DNA from: Planctomycetota bacterium
Lineage (GTDB): Bacteria > Planctomycetota > PUPC01 > JACPCR01
Length of the DNA stretch: 64,000 nucleotides
Assembly (NCBI GenBank): GCA_027625095.1
Contig: JAQBXN010000031.1
Coordinates: 1 to 64,000, forward strand
Reading direction: 5' to 3'
Each line of letters starts with the position of its first letter. The stretch's first letter is position 1. The translations under genes and the position numbers were made by a program. Of this stretch, positions 1 through 9,100 are shown in pieces. Below the pieces are notes generated by a model, which made no database searches, was not told the DNA's origin, and was given only the letters and a program-made list of their open reading frames with translations.

Positions 1-61
1 TCCACGGTCCTCTTCATCCGCGGTCCTCTTTGTGCTTGCGCCCGAAAGCCGCAAAAGGAGT

Positions 62-103
62 CGAATCCTGAATCCTGAATCCTGAATCCTGAATCCTGAA
101 TCC
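62..103. repeat. Heptamer tandem array, unit TGAATCC
   Basis: Five perfect consecutive copies of TGAATCC occupy 69-103, preceded by a one-base variant (CGAATCC) at 62-68. The array lies in the 203-base gene-less left edge, upstream of the metallo-hydrolase gene. The edge also holds two copies of GCGGTCCTCTT-like sequence in the first 35 bases, and I see no gene in it. Other 7-bp-period arrays with different units occur elsewhere in this window. Confidence 0.9.
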
Positions 104-203
104 CCTTCACCATTGACGCTATCTCTGCAGCTACCTATAATCCCCGCCCTTCATTCCATGCCTTGACCTATGTCAGACTATCCCACTTACGCACACATCG
201 AAC

Positions 204-1679
204 ATGCCGTTCAAATCTGACAAGGGTGTCAAGATTGAGTTTCTGGGGGACTCGGGACCATTTTCAAAACTCGGTCAGAGTATCTGCTACAAGATTTCAT
301 ATGAAGACTCTTCATACCTGATTGATTGCGGCGCGGCGGTTTTCTCTGAGCTCACTGGCGACACCATCAACAAACTCGACGGCATCATAGCTACCCACTC
401 GCACGAAGATCATCGTCGATGGTTCGTGGATATTGCCCTCTTCCGGTTCTATGTTTCCAAGCCACAGCGACACCTCCGTTTAATCGCCTCTGAAACGGTT
501 CTTGAAGAGTTTGTGAAGACCTCTCGAGCAGCCCTCGAACGAACGCTTTCCATGGATTCGAGGAAAGTCGTTGAAGTTCCTTTTACCACTTTTGTCGACC
601 CCGTCATCTTCGGCCCCACAGCCAATTATCGCATCGTAAAAACCAGGCTGGAGGGTGAGGAAGGAACCGTTTGGCGTGTTATAGATAAGCGGGGGAAAGT
701 AGTTTCCGCCAAGCGTGCAAAAGTTGTGGTGCACCCCGAGGCGAACCGGCCCAGAATGATCTTTCGAGACTTTGATACAAATCGCTGGGTAGAGCCTGAA
801 TCCTACTATCCGTTTAACCACAAACGCTTTTACACTCAGGATCAGAATCCTTATTCCGACCCTAAAACGGGCATCACATTCGAGGCCATGAAATCCACCG
901 CGTGGCATGGCCCGTTCACCACTTCTGTCAGAATCACCACGGGTGATGAGAAGATCTACTTCAGTTCAGACACCGTGTATGACCCGGCACTGTGGAAGGA
1001 TATGGCCACCGAAATAAGACCGCAGAAGTTTGATCGTTCAAGAAAAGAATTTGATAACGCCCACATCCTTTACGGTGAGATTAATGACTTCATCGAACAA
1101 ACCTGGAGCATGGATCGCTACGAGCGAGGAATGAGTCTCTACAAGGACCATGTTCTGGTGCATGACGCCGCAGGTAAGAACTCAATCGTTCACACCGATT
1201 ACGAAATTATCGCCAATTCAGGCCACGAGAAACTCCTCCTCACTCACAGTCCCGACCATTTCGTGTCACAGTTTCCGCTGACCCTCAGCGGCAAGTCCAT
1301 TCGGGTCATTGGCGGGGAATACTTCGAAGAGGTAAATGGCGAACTCTGGCCGTTTGATGCGGATGTCTATTTCAAAGAATTCTCACACTCCTTTGTGGGA
1401 TATAAAACACGTAACGGGCCATACAAGGTGTATGTCCGGAACGGCCTTCTGGATATTGTGCGTTCGGATGCAGAATTCGAAGGCGAGGAGCTTTTCAAGG
1501 TAGCCCTCTACGCGGATATCAATGGCGTCTATTTACCGCGCATCGAAGACCCGAAAGAGTCTTACATCCGACGCCGCGGGAGAATCTTTCATGTCCGTTA
1601 CACAAAGAGCGGCGGCAAGCTGAAGGCGATGGAGAGTATCCGCGGCCAAGTCTGCAAAAAACAACGCAACCGGCTATAG
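204..1679 (+). CDS. Metallo-beta-lactamase-fold hydrolase
   Basis: A 491-residue protein of the metallo-beta-lactamase superfamily. The signature HSHEDH is at residues 65-70, after the usual LIDCG strand at about 39-43. Later candidate metal ligands are H235 (AWHGPF), D256 (FSSDT) and a histidine in LTHSPDHF near residue 350, so the two-metal site looks complete. No signal peptide is seen, so it is probably cytoplasmic. A long insert (about residues 90-230) and about 140 residues after the last ligand make it larger than ordinary members, and the substrate cannot be read from the sequence. The ATG start gives a natural N-terminus leading into the first beta strand (IEFLGDSGPF). The alcohol dehydrogenase gene follows 65 bases downstream on the same strand and may be co-transcribed. 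Confidence 0.8.
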   Translation: MPFKSDKGVKIEFLGDSGPFSKLGQSICYKISYEDSSYLIDCGAAVFSELTGDTINKLDGIIATHSHEDHRRWFVDIALFRFYVSKPQRHLRLIASETVLEEFVKTSRAALERTLSMDSRKVVEVPFTTFVDPVIFGPTANYRIVKTRLEGEEGTVWRVIDKRGKVVSAKRAKVVVHPEANRPRMIFRDFDTNRWVEPESYYPFNHKRFYTQDQNPYSDPKTGITFEAMKSTAWHGPFTTSVRITTGDEKIYFSSDTVYDPALWKDMATEIRPQKFDRSRKEFDNAHILYGEINDFIEQTWSMDRYERGMSLYKDHVLVHDAAGKNSIVHTDYEIIANSGHEKLLLTHSPDHFVSQFPLTLSGKSIRVIGGEYFEEVNGELWPFDADVYFKEFSHSFVGYKTRNGPYKVYVRNGLLDIVRSDAEFEGEELFKVALYADINGVYLPRIEDPKESYIRRRGRIFHVRYTKSGGKLKAMESIRGQVCKKQRNRL

Positions 1680-1744
1680 CAGCAGGTTCAGATAGGAGAG
1701 AATCCTTCGTTTCGTTCCATGGCGCCCCAAGCAGGAGGTCCTCC

Positions 1745-3025
1745 ATGCCGGATTTAGACAACGTCTTCACCTATGAATCCGTCCCCTTCAAATTCGGGCC
1801 GGGTGTCACCCGCGAAATTGGCGCGGACCTTGAACGCCTTGGAATCAAGAAATGTCTGGTCATTACAGATCCTCACCTGGTAGAGATTGGGCTTGCAGCA
1901 AAGGTTACGGATTCCATAGCCCGGTCGCGAATTCACTACACCGTTTTCGATCAGGTGCACTCGGAACCAACCGATGAGTCCTGGCAAGAGGCCATCGAAG
2001 CGGCCCAGTCAGAATCTTTCGATGGTTTTGTTTCCGTCGGGGGCGGTTCGGCCATCGACACCACTAAAGCAGCGAACCTCTACTCTTCGCATCCTGCGGA
2101 TCTGTTTGATTACATCAACAAACCCATCGGTAAAGGGATGCCCGTCCCTGGGCAGCTCAAGCCTCATATCGTCGTACCGACCACCGCCGGCACCGCGAGC
2201 GAGTGCACCTCTGTTGCCATCACCGACATCAAAAGTATGCGACTCAAGACCGGCATCTCACACCGTCACCTGAGGCCGACATTTGCCATCCTCGATCCGC
2301 TCAACACCCTCTCCTGCCCGCCTATGGTCACGGCCAGTTGTGGGATCGATGTGCTCTGCCATGCGGCCGAGTCATATACAGCCATCGCGTATGACCAACG
2401 GCCGAGGCCGGTGTCCCCCAACGCACGTCCGCCCTTCGTCGGCTCGAATCCCGTGAGCGATATTTGGAGCGGCAAGGCCATTGAGTTGGTCGCCAGATTT
2501 CTTCCACGTGCAGTCGAAAATGGGGATGACATCGAAGCTCGCACCATGATGATGCTGGCATGTACTTATGCTGGCATGGGTTTCGGCAATGCAGGCGTCC
2601 ATATTCCCCATGCGATGGGTTACCCAATCGCCGGAATGGTTGAGTCATACATTCCACCTGATTATCCGTTCCCACACCCCATGGTTCCGCATGGCATGAG
2701 CGTCATCGTCGGCGCGCCAGCGGCATTTCGATTCACCAGCCGGGCATGCCCGGAACGACATCTTCAGGCCGCTGGCTTTATGGGCGAGAACGTCGAAAAC
2801 GCAAGGCTGGAAGAAGCAGGAGAAATTCTGGCATGTGCTTTCATCAAGCTAATGCAGGCATCCAGGATCCCGAATGGCATCGGAGCGCTCGGCTACGGCG
2901 AAGAACACCTGGAGAAACTGGTGGAAGGCACTCTTAAACAGCAGCGCCTCCTTGCCCAAAGCCCCAGCGGTGCAAGTAAGGAAGATTTACTTGCCATCTA
3001 CAGGGATTCAATGAAATACTGGTAG
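1745..3025 (+). CDS. Iron-containing alcohol dehydrogenase, hydroxyacid-oxoacid transhydrogenase type
   Basis: A 426-residue group III (iron-dependent) alcohol dehydrogenase. The opening TYESVPFKFGPGVTREIG and the nucleotide-binding GGGSAIDTTKA (about 99-109), with PTTAGTASECT near 145-155, match the ADHFE1/hydroxyacid-oxoacid transhydrogenase branch. That branch couples oxidation of 4-hydroxybutyrate to reduction of 2-oxoglutarate with a bound nicotinamide cofactor. Metal-ligand segments are visible as CGIDVLCHAAES, HIPHAMGYP and VPHGMSV. The length fits the family. An AGGAGG-type ribosome site lies just before the ATG. The family call is firm; the exact substrate is inferred from N-terminal similarity only. 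Confidence 0.85.
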   Translation: MPDLDNVFTYESVPFKFGPGVTREIGADLERLGIKKCLVITDPHLVEIGLAAKVTDSIARSRIHYTVFDQVHSEPTDESWQEAIEAAQSESFDGFVSVGGGSAIDTTKAANLYSSHPADLFDYINKPIGKGMPVPGQLKPHIVVPTTAGTASECTSVAITDIKSMRLKTGISHRHLRPTFAILDPLNTLSCPPMVTASCGIDVLCHAAESYTAIAYDQRPRPVSPNARPPFVGSNPVSDIWSGKAIELVARFLPRAVENGDDIEARTMMMLACTYAGMGFGNAGVHIPHAMGYPIAGMVESYIPPDYPFPHPMVPHGMSVIVGAPAAFRFTSRACPERHLQAAGFMGENVENARLEEAGEILACAFIKLMQASRIPNGIGALGYGEEHLEKLVEGTLKQQRLLAQSPSGASKEDLLAIYRDSMKYW

Positions 3026-3031
3026 CCGATG

Positions 3032-3331
3032 CGTAAAACGTAAAACGTAATTCGTAAGTTGCGGACACTTAGACCTAAACAGCATCGGGCAACTGCGGGT
3101 ATGTTAGTGCATGCCCACCGTGCAGAGGTTCAGCAGTAATCCTCTACGGCAGCCTTTGGCCGCAACTACCGGATCAGGGCAAGCGAATTAAGGCCTTGGA
3201 TACCAAGGCCGTGGCCCTCTTCACAAACAGGGGACGTAGGCTTACAAGGAGTCGGCAGCCGAATTGGCAAGTAGGCACTAGGTATTACGTATTACGTATT
3301 ACGTATTACGTATTACGTATTACGTTTTACG
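3032..3331. repeat. Inverted pair of heptamer arrays around a gene-less segment
   Basis: Left array, 3032-3059: CGTAAAA, CGTAAAA, CGTAATT, CGTAAGT. Right array, 3283-3331: six perfect TATTACG units and one TTTTACG. Read on the minus strand the right array begins CGTAAAA CGTAATA, so the two arrays face each other in inverted orientation. The roughly 220 bases between them contain no gene I can support. The right array interrupts the short-chain dehydrogenase gene. Confidence 0.85.
3209..3223. repeat. Short dispersed repeat, copy 1
   Basis: The 15-mer CCGTGGCCCTCTTCA here is identical to 4703-4717. A relaxed version (CCACGGTCCTCTTCATCCG) is at bases 2-20. All copies are intergenic. Function unknown. 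Confidence 0.5.
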
Positions 3332-3631
3332 GATGTTAATCCCGGCGTTGTTGATCAGGATATCGACTCCCTCAAGCTCAGAGTCGGCACGGGCGACGAC
3401 GGCCTGCATTTCTTTCTCACTGGTAACATCCGCTTTCAGGCCAATCGCTTTTTGCCCCGTGGCTTCAGAAATTTCGGCCGCAGCGCTTTCTGCTTCATCC
3501 TGATTCCGGCTGACGAGAATGATATTGGCGCCGACTCCCGCCAAGGCGTGACCGAAGGTGAGACCGAGCCCCTTCGACCCGCCGGTTATGAATGCTGTCT
3601 TGCCCTCCAGGCTGAAGATATCCAGGCCCAT
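3320..3631 (-). pseudogene. Short-chain dehydrogenase/reductase, N-terminal fragment
   Basis: The reading frame has a normal SDR N-terminus: the glycine-rich NAD(P) motif TGGSKGLG, an acidic-residue segment (KADVTSEKEM) and the NNAG motif, then INIRKT and a stop. The stop codon lies inside the TATTACG heptamer array. The catalytic Ser-Tyr-Lys half, about 150 residues, is missing and not found nearby. The likely original start is the ATG at 3631 (MGLDIFSLEGK) with GGAG six bases upstream. About 90-100 residues remain of an expected 250 or so. I call it a pseudogene cut by repeat expansion or by an insertion or deletion at the repeat. Confidence 0.8.
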
Positions 3632-3829
3632 GTAGTGCTCCGGTGAGTGATGCTTAAAGCTCTCATTCCTGCCCGGCAAGATATCAAGACCATAGAACGC
3701 ATCAATTCACATAGCGCGACGGAACCTGCCCGTTCTCATTCATTTCAATTCAGTCGCAAACGGCCCGGAACTGTATAAGACTTCAGACCCTGCAACTGAT
3801 CGATAAACGTAAAGAAAAAAGAGACACAG

Positions 3830-4648
3830 ATGGCAGACGAATCTTCAAATCCTGATAAAGACAAACAGAAGGTTGATCGGCGTAATTTCTTTCGCGCGAT
3901 GCTGGGGCACGATTACGAGACGAAGAGTGACGAAGGCACGAGCGAGAAGGTCGTCGCTGACGAAAGCGATAACAACCTCAGTCAGCGGGTTGCCCGTGCG
4001 TTGAAGGATGAGGAAGAGAAAAAAGAAAAGGAATTGGATCGCCGCGGCTTTTTTGATGACATGATTCGCACGGTCCTGAGACCCGCTGCAGAGGCGATCG
4101 AGAAGCGAATGGATCGGGTAAAAACGAGCTTTTCCTCGCAGTTTGAGCCCCACGAGCACCAGGGTGAACATGACCATTGGGATGAACCCGAGCGCTATCT
4201 ACGCCCCCCCGGAGCTCAACACGAGCACATCTTCCTCGAACAATGCCAGCGCAGCGGTCGCTGTGTGGACGCCTGCCCTGTAGGCGCTATCCAGTTTTTC
4301 GACGGACACGATCAAAATGTAGCCGGCACGCCCTACATCGTCCCGACTGCAACCCCATGTGTCGTCTGCGACGGTCTCGAATGCATGAACGTATGTCCCA
4401 GCGGCGCTTTGCAGATCATTCCGAAGGAAAAGATCAACATGGGCCTGGCGATGGTCTACGAAGACATCTGCCTGCGCACGAGCGGCGAAAATTGCACTGT
4501 ATGCGTAGACCAGTGCCCACTCGGCGAAGCGGCGATCAGGATCAAAGACGACCGGGTCGAAGTAGATGTGAATGGCTGCATCGGCTGCGGCGTCTGCGAG
4601 CACTACTGCCCTACCTATCCGAAGAGCATTTTCGTAGTCCCGACTTAG
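3830..4648 (+). CDS. Polyferredoxin-like 4Fe-4S protein (NapF/NapG/MauM-like)
   Basis: A 272-residue iron-sulfur protein, presumably an electron carrier. Cysteines fall in four groups: 139/145/149, 177/180/185/189, 214/222/225/229 and 250/253/256/260, each last Cys followed by Pro or near it. The first group reads CQRSGRC, with Ser142 where the usual CxxCxxCxxxC has its second cysteine, so one cluster may be three-coordinate or altered. The N-terminal 100 residues are highly charged and contain two similar segments, DRRNFFRAML (16-25) and DRRGFFDDMI (70-79). These look like Tat-type RRxFF motifs but no hydrophobic stretch follows, so export is doubtful; they may be binding sites for a Tat-dependent partner, as in NapF. 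No oxidoreductase partner is adjacent. Confidence 0.75.
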   Translation: MADESSNPDKDKQKVDRRNFFRAMLGHDYETKSDEGTSEKVVADESDNNLSQRVARALKDEEEKKEKELDRRGFFDDMIRTVLRPAAEAIEKRMDRVKTSFSSQFEPHEHQGEHDHWDEPERYLRPPGAQHEHIFLEQCQRSGRCVDACPVGAIQFFDGHDQNVAGTPYIVPTATPCVVCDGLECMNVCPSGALQIIPKEKINMGLAMVYEDICLRTSGENCTVCVDQCPLGEAAIRIKDDRVEVDVNGCIGCGVCEHYCPTYPKSIFVVPT

Positions 4649-4702
4649 AGCGGACTTCGGCCGCAAGTACAGCGGTTACCGCATGGATCGGAACCAGAAC
4701 AC

Positions 4703-4717
4703 CCGTGGCCCTCTTCA
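4703..4717. repeat. Short dispersed repeat, copy 2
   Basis: Identical 15-mer to 3209-3223, followed by ATCCG as in the left-edge copy. It lies in the 150-base gap between the ferredoxin and CBM9 genes, which holds no gene. Confidence 0.5.
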
Positions 4718-4800
4718 TCCGTAGTCAAGAAGATCTCCGCAAAGAAGTGATGACTTCATACTCTTAACCACTCGGATCGTTTATCTGAAGTCAATGTGTG

Positions 4801-5799
4801 CTACGGTGTGCCCATTTGCTTTCGGACTTTGTATGCGACTTCGAGACGATCTATGTTCTTCTTGAATTCATGGTATCCGTGGTAGAGGGTCTCGAAGTTC
4901 TCTCTTGAATTCGGGGAGTTTCTCCTCGCAATCTCCGCGAGCGATTGGGCTTTTTCGTCTGTGGATCTGGCCAGGGCGGATAGGGTCGCGTCGCTGCTGC
5001 CGCCTGCCTCCTTGATTCTCTGCACTGTCCCTTTTTCAAAGACTGCTTTCCACCAGTCTTCATAGCTGCCAATGACCAATCTGCCGAAGAGTTTCGGCTG
5101 AGCGAAAGCGCCGGAGATGTGCCGCCACATCGCGTAGTAGCTCTCGTCGTTACGGACGATATTGAGTCCCCATTCGTCACCGGCCTTCAGACCCTTGGCC
5201 GGATACGCGTATTCGGCAGTCCAGAGGTCGCCGTTTACCCTAGACTTGAAGTCATGCACAGCCGTGAATTTATCCCACATGTTGCGGTAGTTGCCGGTGT
5301 ATTGGTCGGCCGCGTTAAAAAGGATTTGGTAGTAGTTCGACTGTGAAGCCCTGGGGTCAACAAAGAGCTCAAGCCCGTACCGATTCGTGAATGCACTGAT
5401 CGGAACAATCTCATTCTTGGAAGGACCGTGCTTATCGATAATCGACTGAATTCCCTTTTTCAGGATTTGGATGTCTTCCCAATGGAGCTCGAAACTAAAA
5501 TAGAGATTCTGGTCATCGTAAACAGCTCGAATGACCGTGACGCGCGGGACAGATTTCGCCCCGGTAATCGATACAAAATCGGATCGGCTTTCGGTTTTCG
5601 ACCAACAGTCGTCATCCAGCAGGCCATCGATGATCGGAGGCCTGTCGGCTCGGCTGGCACAAATAACCTTGAGGCTTTCGGAGTGGAGGATAGACGGGAG
5701 AAGAAGGAAGAGAAACGGCAGAAGCACCAGCGGAAGGGCATACAGACGCAGGCGTTCAGAGAGTCCAGACACGGAGCGGCGAGACGGTTCTGCCGACAT
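4801..5799 (-). CDS. Secreted CBM9-like carbohydrate-binding protein
   Basis: A 332-residue protein with a hydrophobic N-terminal segment (about 20-38, rich in Leu) followed by a family 9-type carbohydrate-binding domain. The opening RPPIIDGLLDDDCW (about 53-66) and later segments YDDQNLYFSFE, GLELFVDPRA, WTAEYAYPAKGL and WGLNIVRND are characteristic of CBM9-like domains at the end of polysaccharide-active proteins. The last 80 residues are helical and charged. The frame stays open 330 bases further upstream, but that part runs through the hairpin array at 5831-6078 and is not protein-like, so I place the start at the ATG at 5799. Role inferred: glycan binding outside the cytoplasm. Confidence 0.72.
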   Translation of the reverse strand: MSAEPSRRSVSGLSERLRLYALPLVLLPFLFLLLPSILHSESLKVICASRADRPPIIDGLLDDDCWSKTESRSDFVSITGAKSVPRVTVIRAVYDDQNLYFSFELHWEDIQILKKGIQSIIDKHGPSKNEIVPISAFTNRYGLELFVDPRASQSNYYQILFNAADQYTGNYRNMWDKFTAVHDFKSRVNGDLWTAEYAYPAKGLKAGDEWGLNIVRNDESYYAMWRHISGAFAQPKLFGRLVIGSYEDWWKAVFEKGTVQRIKEAGGSSDATLSALARSTDEKAQSLAEIARRNSPNSRENFETLYHGYHEFKKNIDRLEVAYKVRKQMGTP

Positions 5800-5830
5800 C
5801 GGAAGCCTTGGTCTATGGCAGAATTCCTCT

Positions 5831-6078
5831 GTCTTGAACGCCGAAGGTGTTCCCTCCTCCAGCCCAGGGTTCGCGAGCCTTGGCGAGCTACCCTGGTTAT
5901 TCGGAAAAGGAAATATCCAACCCCAACGGGATTGTGTCCATAAGATCGAGTACGTCAGCCATCTGGATATATGGATGCAACACCTTCGGCGTTGAAGACC
6001 CGGGTACCATTGAACCCGAGGTAGCTCGCAATGCCTCGCAACCCTGGGCTGGAGGACGGAATCCCGTAAGGGTTGAAG
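5831..6078. repeat. Composite palindromic element: three hairpins, tandemly duplicated
   Basis: Three different hairpin-forming units occur in order A-B-C and then again A-B-C. A: GAACGCCGAAGGTGTTC (5836-5852) and CAACACCTTCGGCGTTG (5978-5994). B: an approximately 40-base stem-loop at 5855-5895 and 6016-6054, whose arms contain CCAGGGTT and GCGAGCTACC. C: CAACCCCAACGGGATTG (5918-5934) and AATCCCGTAAGGGTTG (6060-6075). Each unit is an imperfect palindrome and the period is about 140-160 bases. The element lies between the CBM9 gene and the 1289-residue gene and resembles REP/BIME arrays. No transposase is adjacent. Confidence 0.8.
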
Positions 6079-6125
6079 ATTGACACATCGTCCGGGGCAT
6101 TTTCCCACTATTGGATTGCTCTTCA

Positions 6126-9100
6126 TCACTTCCCCTCAACATCAAATGTCGTTTCGGCTTTACTTCCTGTAAGGACGTGTTCGGCGATGACCCGGTATCG
6201 GCCCGGCTTGGCATTGAAACTAATCGGCAACTTCACTTCGAAGGCTCCTCCGCTGAACAGATGGTTACCACGGAACCATTCCAGTTCTTTTCCTTCAGGA
6301 GAGAAAACTTCAATATGGATTCCGTGTCGGATGCCTTCTGACATGGCCTTCGCCGCTTCACCGAATTCAACACTTCCCTTGATCATCATTTCATTGCCTG
6401 GCGGCACCTTGGCCACGGCTGATTGAACTGCCATGCCATTGATATTCGATGTGAGAAGTGCGAAGAGTCGTGGGTGCTGGTCCAATCGGATGTTCAGTCG
6501 ATCTGCATATCCATGATAGGTCCGCTCACGGATATCCCAGACGTGATATTTAGCCGGCAGCACCATGGTGGTTTCATCCGGTTCTTTTCCTTCACTGGTA
6601 ATGATCCGGAGAAGACCGACAAGCCTCGTACTACCGTTGTTGAAGACACGCATCAATGTGTCGCGGCGCGGCAGGCCATTCGGCCACAGGAGTTCGACGG
6701 GCGAATTCTGACCAGCATATTCCTTCACAAGAGCCTCAACCGCATCCGAGCCCGTGTAATCACAATTCTCCAGCCTGGCGATGTAGCCGTTCAAGATGTC
6801 CGGCAGATAGGCCGCGTGACCTTTGCCACTGTGGATTACCTTGATCTCACTGAATGTCGGGAACAGGTCGGGCAAGCGGGGTTCATCAAGTTTGCGTCCA
6901 TGTTCGGTGAACGTGCCGGGCTCATTATCCGCGATGACAAGCCCACCCTCGTTGACGAACTTTCGTATCGCTTCGGCCTCACCGACAGACATTCCTTTGC
7001 TGTATGGAAGCAGGAGCGCTCTGAAGCCGCGCTTCTGAAGGCCGTCGTTCAGTAGGTCCTCGGGCGCGACGATGGTTGGCCGAATGCGCAGGGAATTCAT
7101 GAGCGCAAGACAATCGCTTGGCGCTCCGCCGATGGTGCTGATGTTGTACAGCCATGTCCCCGAGAATCCGTTTGGCTGGAATGGATTCAGACGGGAGATG
7201 TAGTGGTTGTACGGGGCCCATAGCATGGCCACCTGGTTGCGATGCGGCTTGGACTCAATGACCAGCTTTCCGATGCCCCGTTGTATGAAGAGCACTTCCC
7301 TCGCGATATCGAGGAAATACGGCAGCGGCTCAGAGTAGTCCGGCGTGAAGCAATGCTCGCCACCCAGCGTTTCGGCAGACAGCCCACGCTCCCAATCGAA
7401 TCCGTTCAGCCCCATGAACAGCACCAGCCACGGCCAACGTTTACGATGAATCTCTTTTTCGAGGTCGAACGTCCACCGAATCATCGACTGCGGTGCCAAC
7501 AGAAAGTTCTTGTCATCCGCCATCGACTGGGGAAGCTCGGCGATGATGGCATCGTGCCATTCACTGTTCTGCCTCTGGCCCAGGTACAGCTTTGAGGACG
7601 TCATGTGCTTGCGATAGCGGGTGAAGTCATGGTGGTCGTGTCCCACCCGCCCTGTCGTCGCCTGGGGAACGTAACGCCGGATCATGTCGGTGTAGTCGAT
7701 GAAAAACTGACTCCAGACCCTCGACCGCATGAAATGACGGAAGTCCACCCAGCGGGGAAGTTGATCGAGCTTGTCAGCGTCGCGCAGCAGGATGCCGCGG
7801 ACCTCGTCCCATGACTTGAAACTGGTGTTCCACTCCCGGTTCAAAGCGGCGAGGTCGCTTCCGTACTGTTCGCGACACCACTGCTGGAACCGCTTCGTGG
7901 TCGTGGGGCCAAACCCAGAGTTCTCCATGCCATTGAACTCGCCGGAGAGATAATTCTCTCCAGTCAGCGTGTAATACGGAGTACCGAAGCGTGATGCGAT
8001 TTTGTATTGCTGGGCACGGTTGTAGAGCCATTCGGCACTCATGAAATGCCGTCGGTGGGGAAACTCTTTCGGGTCGAGTCTTTCTCCGGTCTCGGCGATA
8101 GCGCGAGCCATGCGGCCGACCTCAGCCCAATCCATCTGCGGCTGTTCGGTTCGCAAGTCTACGTGGTGATCGCTTGGGTCGAGTATCTCGCCGAGGTGCT
8201 CGCCGTAGACGACGCTGCGCAGATGATTACGAGCGTTGTGAAAAAACTGCTCATGCTTGGAGTAAATCAGATAGGTAAAGGTTGAGTTAATGCCAAACTC
8301 TCGCAGGCGTTGTGCGTGGAGTTCACCTTTCCAGTCTCCGCTGCCTGGGGTCGGCGAAAAGATGAGCATGAACATGTACTCATCAAAGGTCCAATTGGGG
8401 ATCGGCATGGGCAACTCTTTCGCATCCACAAGACCTTTCGAGTCCCGAATCTCGCATCGGATGTCCCACAGCTCTGTCAGGGCATTCTTGACAGGCAGGC
8501 TATAGGTGGCCTGCTTTCGATTGTCGGCGAGTTCGAGTGTTCCACGGTTGGCTTCGCGCCCCCATGTATCGACGGCAGTGACGCTGAGAGACTGCCCAGC
8601 CGTCAATGATTCGGTGAAGGCGATGCTGCCGGTGATCGTTTCGCCCTCGGGATAGCGATCCTTATCGGCGGAGATTGAGAGCACCCTATGAGCGGCTTCC
8701 ACTTGAAAACTGCGGGACATGAAATCGATGACCTCGCCGGCAGCATTGGTGACTCGCGCATCCGCCAGATAAGTGCCACGTGAAAGATTCGGAAGAAAGA
8801 TTTCTGCAAAGCCGGGCTTTCCGGACGCGATCTGAAGTGATTGCACGTTATCCACCAGGATTTCTCCCGCGCGATCTCTCAGAGTGAGATGAAGATTGAA
8901 GGACGCCGGAGGCCGTTTGTCGCCATCGAAGAATTTCAGCGTCGCCGCGATCTTAGAATCTTTTAATTGATCCCGGTCCACGACGGTTTTCGGCTGTTCC
9001 GATTTCCAACAGCGCTTCTGTTGCTCCAGATCTGGAGCAGGTTGCTTCAACTCGGTATTGGGCGCGTACATCGCCAGCGAGAGCGCAACATCAGACTCCC

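Noticed and set aside
62..103. CRISPR array
   Set aside because: The repeat unit is 7 bases with no spacers, and no cas genes are present in the window.
5800..6129. N-terminal extension of the CBM9-like protein
   Set aside because: It is translated from the hairpin array, lacks protein character, and the ATG at 5799 gives a normal leader.
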